Source: VXNE01 sp963664635 (lineage in GTDB: Bacteria > Pseudomonadota > Gammaproteobacteria > Pseudomonadales > Azotimanducaceae). From it: a DNA stretch of 64,000 bases. The stretch lies in NCBI GenBank assembly GCA_963664635.1, contig OY761542.1:4278001-4342000 (forward strand). Reading direction: 5' to 3'. Shown piece after piece: positions 57,686 to 64,000 of the stretch; positions within the stretch are counted from its first letter, which is position 1; each line of letters opens with the position of its first letter. Below the pieces are notes generated by a model. That model searched no databases and had not been told where the DNA came from. It saw nothing but the letters and a program-made list of their open reading frames with translations. The translations under genes were made by a program, and so were the position numbers.

Positions 57686-60067
57686 GTGAAATCGCGTACG
57701 CAACAAACGCCCGGACTCACGCTGTGGGCCGCAACCGCCATCGCCCTCGGCCTCGCCGTCACAGCGCCGCGGGCGCATGGCCAGGGTCCCACGGCGGGCG
57801 AAGACCTCGCCCGCACGTACTGGAAGCCGCGCACGGAACTGCCCGCGCGCCGGTCCGCCGCGTTGCCGCCCTGGTGCCGCGGCGCCTACGTGGAGCGCAC
57901 CTACCCGGAGCCCCGGCATACCAACTCCGCGCGCTTCCCGGTGCACGCTACCGCGGACCGGGCCCGGCACCGCTCGGGGGACGGTACGGAGCTGCTCGGC
58001 AACGTCGTCGTCACCCAGGGGAACCGCCTGCTCCAGGGGGCCCGCGCCTCGTTTCACCAGGACTCGGGCCGCGTCGAACTCCCGGACGGAGGAGCGCTGT
58101 CCGAGCCGGGCATCGCGCTGACCGGCGTGCAGGCCGAGATAGAGACCGATCGCGCCCGCATGACGGATGTCGAGTTCGTGCTCTTCGGCACCGAGTTCCG
58201 CGGCTCCGCGGAAGCGGTCCAGCGGAGCGATGGCGTCTGGAGCTTCTCCGGCGCGCGGCTGACGCGCTGCGCGCCGGGCAGCCGCGCCTGGGAAGTCTCC
58301 GCCGGACAGTTCGCCGTCGAGGAGGACGCCGGCTTCGCGCGGGCACGGGACGCCACGGTCCGGATCCGGGGCGTGCCCGTTTTCTACGCACCCCGCCTGC
58401 GCATCCCCCTGTCCGCCGAGCGCCAGTCCGGCTTCCTGTTCCCGAGCGTGGGGACCTCAAAGGACGCCGGCGTCCGGCTGGAACTCCCCTACTACCTCAA
58501 CCTGGCGCCGAGCTACGACGCCACGGTCACGGCGCGCCACGCCTCCAAACGCGGCACGGGCGCGGAGGTCGAAGCGCGTCATCTGTCCCGTGCTTCGCGC
58601 ACGGACGCCACCGGCGCGTTCCTGGCGGGAGACCGGCAGTACAACGGCCGCATCGACCGGGACGACTTCCGGGATCTCGGGTTGCCGGGCCGCTTCGAAC
58701 CCGCCGACCGCTGGCTCGTCGGCCTCGACCACGTCGGCCACTTCGGCGCGACGACCACCCGTATCGACTCGGTTGCCGCCAGCGACGACGACTATTTCCG
58801 CGACATGGGCACCGGGCTCGCCGTGACCAGCCGCGCCTACCTCACCCGCTTCGCGGAGGCACGCTACGCCCGGGGCGGACTCGCCGCCGGCATCAGCGGC
58901 CTGGGCTTCCAGATGCTGGAAGAACGGCGCGAACCGTACCGGCGCCTGCCCGAGATCGACGTGGGCTACGCCGGCGCCATGGCCGGCCCGTTCGAGTGGT
59001 CCCTGGCCACCGTCTGGACAGCCTTCGATCACCCCGAACCCGACGACGTCGCCATCCCCGGCGGGCGGCGCTTCCACGTCGAGCCCCGGCTCCGGCTGCC
59101 CATGGGCCGCTCCTGGGGATTCCTCAACGTCGGCGCCGGCTACCGCTACACCGGCTACGATCTCGACGACGCGCCCATCCGGATCGACGGAACCCCGGAG
59201 CGCGGCATCGCCTTCGGGGACCTCGACGCCGGCCTCTTCTTCGAGCGCGACACACGCGTCGGCGGCGCCGCACTCATCCAGACGCTGGAGCCGCGCATCC
59301 ACTACCTCCGCCAGCAGTTCGCCGACCAGGCCGACCTGCCCCGCTTCGACGCCAGCGTGCCGAGTTTCTCGATCCCGCAACTTTTCCGGCGCAACCGCTT
59401 TTCGGGCCTCGACCGCATCGGCGACGCCAACCGCGTCGCCGTCGGCGTGACGTCGCGCCTCCTCCATGCGGACACCGGGCGGGAGTACCTCCAGGCGAGC
59501 ATCGGCACGATCGCGCACTTCGACGATCGCCGCGTGACGCTGCGGGGTAGCCCCCAGGACGCCGAGTTCCACGCCACATCGCCCGTCGCCGCCGAGTTCG
59601 CGAGCCGCTTCGGGCGCTTCTCTGCCGCCGCGGGCATCACCTGGGATCCCGCGGACGCCGAGGAGGACGAGTTCGGCGTCGCGTTCCAGTACCGGCGCGA
59701 CAACCGGCGCATCGTCAACGTCGGCCATCGCAAGCGGCGCCTGTCGCGCATCGACCAGGGCGACGTGTCGTTCGTCTGGCCCCTCGGCGCGCGGGTCGCG
59801 GCGCTCGGCAAGTGGAACTACGATTTCGAGATCGACCGCACGAACGAGGCCGTGCTCGGCTTCGAGTACGCCGACTGCTGCTGGCAGGTGCGCCTGCTCT
59901 ACCACCGCCACGTGGAGCCGCGGTCGATCTACACGGTGACCGAAGCGGACGACGACGAAGGCATCCTGCTACAGTTCGTGTTCCGTGGCCTCGCGGGTTT
60001 CGGCGCCGGCGTGGAGCGCGTGTTGTCGCGGGGCATCAAGGGCTATCGAGAGGAGGCCGGACTGTGA
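57686..60067 (+). CDS. lptD: LPS-assembly outer-membrane protein LptD
   Basis: GTG 57686 opens a 793-aa protein with a signal peptide (ends AHGQ near 33). The OstA/LptA-like N-terminal domain has 'TELLGNVVVTQGNRLLQGARASF' and 'FSGARLTRCAPGSRAWEVSAGQ'. The barrel has 'RIPLSAERQSGFLFPSVGTSKDAGVRLELPYY' type strands and ends near 'GIKGYREEAGL'. LptD with LptE places lipopolysaccharide in the outer leaflet. Candidate disulfide cysteines are in 'LPPWCRG', 'LTRCAPG' and 'YADCCWQV'. The last bases overlap the surA start (GTGA). The presence of the gene supports an LPS-bearing organism. Confidence 0.93.
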   Translation: MKSRTQQTPGLTLWAATAIALGLAVTAPRAHGQGPTAGEDLARTYWKPRTELPARRSAALPPWCRGAYVERTYPEPRHTNSARFPVHATADRARHRSGDGTELLGNVVVTQGNRLLQGARASFHQDSGRVELPDGGALSEPGIALTGVQAEIETDRARMTDVEFVLFGTEFRGSAEAVQRSDGVWSFSGARLTRCAPGSRAWEVSAGQFAVEEDAGFARARDATVRIRGVPVFYAPRLRIPLSAERQSGFLFPSVGTSKDAGVRLELPYYLNLAPSYDATVTARHASKRGTGAEVEARHLSRASRTDATGAFLAGDRQYNGRIDRDDFRDLGLPGRFEPADRWLVGLDHVGHFGATTTRIDSVAASDDDYFRDMGTGLAVTSRAYLTRFAEARYARGGLAAGISGLGFQMLEERREPYRRLPEIDVGYAGAMAGPFEWSLATVWTAFDHPEPDDVAIPGGRRFHVEPRLRLPMGRSWGFLNVGAGYRYTGYDLDDAPIRIDGTPERGIAFGDLDAGLFFERDTRVGGAALIQTLEPRIHYLRQQFADQADLPRFDASVPSFSIPQLFRRNRFSGLDRIGDANRVAVGVTSRLLHADTGREYLQASIGTIAHFDDRRVTLRGSPQDAEFHATSPVAAEFASRFGRFSAAAGITWDPADAEEDEFGVAFQYRRDNRRIVNVGHRKRRLSRIDQGDVSFVWPLGARVAALGKWNYDFEIDRTNEAVLGFEYADCCWQVRLLYHRHVEPRSIYTVTEADDDEGILLQFVFRGLAGFGAGVERVLSRGIKGYREEAGL

Positions 60068-61344
60068 GCGCATTGCGGATGTTGGCCGTTGCGGCGGTGA
60101 CCGCCGCCCCGGCGTGGGCCGAGATCGAGCGGCTCGACGGCATCGTGGCCGTGGTCGACGACGACGTCGTGCTGGCCTCGGAACTCGTCGAGCGGCGCGA
60201 TGCCGTCCACGACCGGCTGGCCGAGCAGGGCGCCTCCGAGCTGCCGGACACGGACGTGCTGATCAGCCAGCTCATGGAGCGCCTGGTCATCGAGAACATC
60301 CAGCTCCAGATGGCGAACCAGCGCGGCATCGTCATCGACGACGAGACGCTCACGGCGGCCGTCAACCAGTTCGCCCTGCAGAACGAGATGTCCCTCGACG
60401 AGTTCCGCGAGTCCCTCGAACGGGAAGGCAACAGCTACCGCAAGCTGCGCGAGGACGTCCGGCGCGAGCTGCAGTTGCAGCGCGTGCAGCGGCTGCTCGT
60501 GAACCGCCGCATCACGATCACCGACCAGGACCTCGACGACCTCGTCGCCTCGCCGTTCTTCCAGGAGATGATCTCCGACGAGTACCGCGTGGGGCACATC
60601 CTGCTGGCCGTCGACGGGTCCGAACCGGAGACGATCGAACGCGCCGCCCGCGCGGCGGACGACATCGTGGCGCAGCTTCGGGACGGCGCGGAGTTCGCGC
60701 AGATGGCGATGGAGCATTCGGCCGCGTCCACGGCGCTCGAGGGCGGCGACCTCGGCTGGCGCGGCGCGGGCGAGCTGCCGAGCCTGTTCGCGGAACAGAT
60801 CGTCGCCATGTCCCCCGGCGAGACCGCCGATCCGATTCGCAACAGCCTCGGCTTCCATGTCGTGCAACTGCTCGAGCAGCGCGGCGTCAGCCGCGAGCGG
60901 CAGATGCAGTCGCTCGTGCGGCACATCCTGGTCCAGCCCTCGGCGATCCGCAGTCCCGCGGAAACACGGGACCTGATCTTCGAACTCCACCAGCGCATCG
61001 ACGACGGCGAGGATTTCGCCGAACTCGCCAGGGAGTTCTCGGACGATCCCGGCAGCGCGCTCGCCGGCGGCGAACTCGGCTGGTCCGACGGCAGCGACTT
61101 CGTACCCGAATTCCGCGACGCCATGGCGTCGCTGGACGCCGGCGAGGTCAGCCAGCCGTTCGAGAGCATGCACGGCTGGCACGTGCTCGAGATCCTCGAC
61201 CGGCGCGACCGGGACATGTCCGACGAGGCGCGCCGCAACATGGCGATGCAGGTGCTGCACAGCCGCCGTTTCGAGGAAGAACTGCAGGAGTGGCTGCAGG
61301 AAATCCGCGACGAGGCGTACATCGAGATGCGCATCGGGGAATAG
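60064..61344 (+). CDS. surA: Periplasmic chaperone/peptidyl-prolyl isomerase SurA
   Basis: The 426-aa protein from GTG 60064 has a short signal peptide (ends APAWA). The SurA N-terminal helical chaperone domain follows ('LDGIVAVVDDDVVLASEL', 'LIERLVIENIQLQMANQRGI'-like). Two parvulin domains follow ('VGHILLAVDG ... GGDLGWRGAGELPSLF' and 'VRHILVQPSA ... GGELGWSDGSDFVPEF'). A C-terminal helix ends it. It guides outer-membrane proteins such as LptD through the periplasm. The start overlaps the lptD stop by 4 bases. Confidence 0.95.
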   Translation: MSALRMLAVAAVTAAPAWAEIERLDGIVAVVDDDVVLASELVERRDAVHDRLAEQGASELPDTDVLISQLMERLVIENIQLQMANQRGIVIDDETLTAAVNQFALQNEMSLDEFRESLEREGNSYRKLREDVRRELQLQRVQRLLVNRRITITDQDLDDLVASPFFQEMISDEYRVGHILLAVDGSEPETIERAARAADDIVAQLRDGAEFAQMAMEHSAASTALEGGDLGWRGAGELPSLFAEQIVAMSPGETADPIRNSLGFHVVQLLEQRGVSRERQMQSLVRHILVQPSAIRSPAETRDLIFELHQRIDDGEDFAELAREFSDDPGSALAGGELGWSDGSDFVPEFRDAMASLDAGEVSQPFESMHGWHVLEILDRRDRDMSDEARRNMAMQVLHSRRFEEELQEWLQEIRDEAYIEMRIGE

Positions 61345-61352
61345 GCGCGGCG

Positions 61353-62324
61353 ATGGCCACCGCCGCCCGCGCACCGCGCCTCGCCATCACGCCGGGGGAG
61401 CCGGCCGGTATCGGTCCGGACATCGTGATCCGCGCGTTCCAGGAACCGCGGGACTTCGACGGCGTCGTGATCGCGGATCCCGAGGTGCTGCAAAGCCGCG
61501 CCGCGCGGCTTGGACTGCCGCTCCGCACGCAGGCCGGCGACACGCGCGCCGGCGGCCGGATGACCGTGCTGCCCGTGGCGGCCGATGCGGCCGTGACGCC
61601 AGGCGTGCTCGACGCCGGCAACGCGGACTATGTACTGCGCACGCTGCACGCCGCCGTGCGGGGCTGCCTGGCCGGGACGTATCGAGCGCTCGTCACCGGC
61701 CCGGTGCAGAAGTCCGCGCTCGACCGGGACCACGCGCCGTTCACCGGGCACACCGGCTTCCTGCGCGACGCCTGCGGGGCGGAAGACGTCGTGATGCTGC
61801 TGGTGGCCGGCGCGTTCCGCGTGGCGCTCGCCACCGTGCACGTTCCGCTCGCGGAAGTGGCCGGGCTCATCACCCCGGAGCGGATCGAGCGGAAGCTCCG
61901 GATTCTCTCGCAGGGCCTGCGCGACGTATTCGGCATCGAACGTCCCCGCATCGCGGTCGCCGGACTGAACCCGCACGCCGGGGAGGCGGGTCACCTGGGC
62001 CGGGAGGAGATCGACGTGCTCGAACCGGTGTGCCGCCGGTGGCGTGCGGACGGCGCCGCCGTGGAAGGCCCCCTGCCCGCCGACACCATCTTCCAGCGCG
62101 CGTACGACGTCGACGCGATCCTGGCGATGTACCACGACCAGGGTCTCCCCGTGCTCAAGTACGCCGCGTTCGGCAAGGCCGCCAACGTGACCCTGGGACT
62201 GCCGTTCCTGCGCACCTCCGTGGATCACGGCACGGCGCTCGACCTCGCCGGCACGGGAGCCGCCGACGCCGGCAGCCTGGTCACCGCACTCGACACGGCT
62301 GTGCGCCTTGGCGCGCGCGCGTAA
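61353..62324 (+). CDS. pdxA: 4-hydroxythreonine-4-phosphate dehydrogenase
   Basis: The 323-aa protein shows 'LAITPGEPAGIGPDIVIRAF', 'LVTGPVQKSAL', 'FTGHTGFLRDACG', 'ALATVHVPLAEV', 'VAGLNPHAGEAGHLGREE' and 'AMYHDQGLPVLKY'. The His residues in the last three bind the metal. It oxidises 4-phosphohydroxy-L-threonine in the DXP-dependent pyridoxal phosphate path. ATG 61353 is 8 bases after surA. Confidence 0.95.
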   Translation: MATAARAPRLAITPGEPAGIGPDIVIRAFQEPRDFDGVVIADPEVLQSRAARLGLPLRTQAGDTRAGGRMTVLPVAADAAVTPGVLDAGNADYVLRTLHAAVRGCLAGTYRALVTGPVQKSALDRDHAPFTGHTGFLRDACGAEDVVMLLVAGAFRVALATVHVPLAEVAGLITPERIERKLRILSQGLRDVFGIERPRIAVAGLNPHAGEAGHLGREEIDVLEPVCRRWRADGAAVEGPLPADTIFQRAYDVDAILAMYHDQGLPVLKYAAFGKAANVTLGLPFLRTSVDHGTALDLAGTGAADAGSLVTALDTAVRLGARA

Positions 62325-63102
62325 ACGTTTCGGGCAGCACTTCCTGGCCGACCCGGCGGTCGTGGACGCGATCGTCGCCGCCCTTTGGGCGCGCGAGGGG
62401 GCGAGCGAGGGGGCGCGCGCGGGCGAACACGTCGTGGAGATCGGTCCCGGCCGCGGGGCACTGACCGGAGCCCTGTGCGCCGCCGGGGTCCGGCTGACCG
62501 CCATCGAACTCGACCGGGACCTGGTCGGCCCGCTGCGCCGGCGGTTCCCGGGGGTCACGGTGGTGCAGGGGGATGCGCTCGCCGTCGATCTTGCCGCGCT
62601 CGCTGGCGGCGAGCCCTTGCGCATCGTCGGCAACCTCCCGTACAACATCTCGACGCCGCTGCTCAACCGGCTCTTCGATGCGCGCGCCGCCGGCCTCCCG
62701 CTGGTCGACATGCACTTCATGCTGCAGGCGGAAGTCGTGGACCGGCTGTGTGCCGCGCCCGGCTCCAAGGCGTGGGGGCGACTGTCGGTCATCGCCCAGT
62801 ACCACTGTGCGATCGAACCGCTCTTCGAGGTCTCGCCCGACGCCTTCCTGCCGCCCCCCAGGGTCCTGTCGAAGTTCGCCCGCCTCGCGCCCCGGCCACC
62901 GGCGCACCCGGTCGACGACGTGGCCGCCCTGCGCACCGTCCTGCGCGTGGCCTTTGCCGCCCGCCGCAAGCGGCTGGGCAATGCCGTACAATCGCTCGGA
63001 CTCGACGTCGCCGCCCTCGGGCTGGATCCGGAGACCCGTCCCGACGCGGTGGGGCTCGGCGGTTTCGTCGCCATGGCGAACCAGTTGGCGCGCAACGGAT
63101 GA
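62308..63102 (+). CDS. rsmA: 16S rRNA dimethyladenosine transferase (RsmA/KsgA)
   Basis: The 264-aa protein starts at TTG 62308, inside the pdxA end by 17 bases; no ATG or GTG gives the needed 'RKRFGQHFLADPAVVDAIV' start. Motif I is 'VVEIGPGRGALTGALC', motif IV 'VGNLPYNISTPLL'. It methylates A1518 and A1519 of 16S rRNA late in 30S assembly. The overlap and TTG start suggest it is made at a lower rate than PdxA. There is a duplicated 'GASEGA' codon run near residue 32. Confidence 0.93.
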   Translation: MARARKRFGQHFLADPAVVDAIVAALWAREGASEGARAGEHVVEIGPGRGALTGALCAAGVRLTAIELDRDLVGPLRRRFPGVTVVQGDALAVDLAALAGGEPLRIVGNLPYNISTPLLNRLFDARAAGLPLVDMHFMLQAEVVDRLCAAPGSKAWGRLSVIAQYHCAIEPLFEVSPDAFLPPPRVLSKFARLAPRPPAHPVDDVAALRTVLRVAFAARRKRLGNAVQSLGLDVAALGLDPETRPDAVGLGGFVAMANQLARNG

Positions 63103-63500
63103 ACACGGACGACAGTACGGGCGCCGGCAACACGTACGCGTTCACCGTAAGCGTGGAGCCGCGCTACATCCCCGGCGAGTCCGCCCCCGAACAGGGACGC
63201 CACGTGTTCGCCTACACCATCGTGGTGGAGAACGTCGGCGAGCACCCGGCCCGTCTGATGAACCGGCGGTGGCTCATCACCGATGGAGACGGACGCAAGC
63301 AGGAAGTGCAGGGACCCGGGGTGGTGGGCAAGCAGCCCCGCATCCCGCCCGGCGAGTCGTTCCGCTACACCAGCGCCGCCGTGCTCGAGACCGCGGTGGG
63401 CTGCATGGAAGGCCACTACGAGTTCCATGCCGACGATGGCGCGGCGTTCACCGTACCGATCCCGGCGTTCACCCTGGCGATGCCGAATGCCGTGCATTGA
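63099..63500 (+). CDS. apaG: ApaG/CorD-type protein
   Basis: The 133-aa fibronectin-III-like fold has 'TVSVEPRYIPGESAPEQGRHVFAYTIVVENVG', 'VVGKQPRIPPGESFRYTS' and 'GCMEGHYEF', the ApaG signature. Starts in a 4-base overlap with rsmA (ATGA). Its function is poorly known; it may bind pyrophosphates, and it is nearly always next to apaH. Confidence 0.93.
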   Translation: MNTDDSTGAGNTYAFTVSVEPRYIPGESAPEQGRHVFAYTIVVENVGEHPARLMNRRWLITDGDGRKQEVQGPGVVGKQPRIPPGESFRYTSAAVLETAVGCMEGHYEFHADDGAAFTVPIPAFTLAMPNAVH

Positions 63501-63549
63501 GGGTCGCCGGCAGGTCGCCCGCCCCGTCGCCTGAGCGAACGCCGGCCCC

Positions 63550-64000
63550 GTGTCGACCTATGTCATCGGCGACGTGCAGGGGTGTTTCGCGCAGCTCGAA
63601 GCGTTGCTCGTCAAGGTGCGCTACAGGCGCAGCAAGGATCGGCTCTGGTTCGTGGGCGATCTCATCAACCGCGGTCCCGACTCACTCGCGACCCTGCGGT
63701 TCGTCAGGAAACTCGGTGACCGGGCGGTGTCGGTGCTCGGCAACCACGACCTGCACTTCCTCGCGATCGTTTTCGGCGGCCACCCGACCCGGAGCTCCGA
63801 CACGCTGGACGAACTGCTCGGCGCAAAGGACTGCCTGAAGCTCGCCCACTGGCTGCGCCAGCTGCCGCTGCTGCACCGGGGCCGCGGCGTCGTCATGGCT
63901 CATGCCGGGGTCCCGCACATCTGGAGCCTCAAGCAGGCGACCAAGCGGGCTCGCGAGCTGGAAGCGGTCCTGAGCGGCGACGGGTACCGCCAATTCTTCG
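63550..64000 (+). CDS. apaH: Symmetrical bis(5'-nucleosyl)-tetraphosphatase, partial (runs off right edge)
   Basis: GTG 63550 opens 'VSTYVIGDVQGCFAQLEALL', the calcineurin-like first metal motif D-x-Q-G. It continues with 'FVGDLINRGPDSLATLRFV', 'SVLGNHDLHFLAI' and 'VVMAHAGVPHIWSL', so the metal residues are intact. 150 codons are in view; full-length ApaH is about 270. It cleaves Ap4A to two ADP. It follows apaG by 49 bases. Confidence 0.93.
   Translation, partial: MSTYVIGDVQGCFAQLEALLVKVRYRRSKDRLWFVGDLINRGPDSLATLRFVRKLGDRAVSVLGNHDLHFLAIVFGGHPTRSSDTLDELLGAKDCLKLAHWLRQLPLLHRGRGVVMAHAGVPHIWSLKQATKRARELEAVLSGDGYRQFF

Noticed and set aside
1..64000. CRISPR arrays, tRNA or rRNA genes, complete insertion sequences
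   Set aside because: None seen: no regular spaced direct repeats, no T-arm-like tRNA ends, and the only recombinase trace is the integrase remnant near 34.3 kb.

Overview
The window is high-GC bacterial DNA (about two thirds G+C by eye) and almost fully coding. It most likely comes from an uncultured gammaproteobacterium. The strongest evidence is the right end. There lptD-surA-pdxA-rsmA-apaG-apaH runs forward, divergent from the amgK-murU cell-wall recycling pair, and rpe-gph-trpE reads leftward beside them. This is a classic gammaproteobacterial housekeeping arrangement. tldD/pmbA, a FecI/FecR/TonB-receptor signalling set and outer-membrane receptors agree with a Gram-negative. I saw no tRNA, rRNA or CRISPR array.

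Layout. 0-5.6 kb is accessory: a nucleotidyltransferase pair at the edge, a lone periplasmic binding protein, a plug-only TonB-receptor remnant, and a leftward three-gene operon of RNA ligase, ABC-type ATPase and PIN nuclease. 5.7-15.4 kb holds a serine hydrolase, a cupin, a double-domain CoA transferase, a large SNF2 helicase and a PhyH dioxygenase. 15.5-27.4 kb is rich in toxin-antitoxin and defence-like genes (NYN proteins, PIN toxins, MntA-HepT, a DNA methyltransferase with a decayed partner) mixed with catabolic enzymes (nucleoside hydrolase, D-aminoacylase family, enolase superfamily). 27.4-33.4 kb carries tldD-pmbA, a hotdog thioesterase, a small P-loop kinase and a BCCT transporter. 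33.4-36 kb and 47.3-49.2 kb are the two arms of a segmental duplication of a convergent AAC(3)-like acetyltransferase/amidohydrolase pair. One arm is interrupted by an integrase remnant plus a PIN toxin-antitoxin pair. 36-42.8 kb has amidohydrolase, acyl-CoA dehydrogenase and luciferase-like genes, a putative selenocysteine peroxiredoxin, a deazaflavin-type reductase and an alpha/beta hydrolase. 42.9-47.1 kb is the FecIR-type regulatory system. 48.7-55.9 kb reads leftward: rpe, gph, trpE, a voltage-gated cation channel and a TolB-propeller amidohydrolase.

Two observations stand out. First, the RNA ligase-ATPase-PIN operon (3043-5593) looks like an RNA cut-and-reseal or defence module. Second, the gene at 39830-41059 has an in-frame TGA exactly at the peroxidatic cysteine of a peroxiredoxin motif (W-U-P-P-C). 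A hairpin meeting bacterial SECIS rules follows it, so it is probably a selenoprotein. Several genes carry frameshifts or stops (NYN protein at 15.5 kb, FAD oxidoreductase at 17 kb, amidohydrolase at 36.8 kb, VOC protein at 47.5 kb). Either the accessory regions are decaying or the assembly has uncorrected indels.
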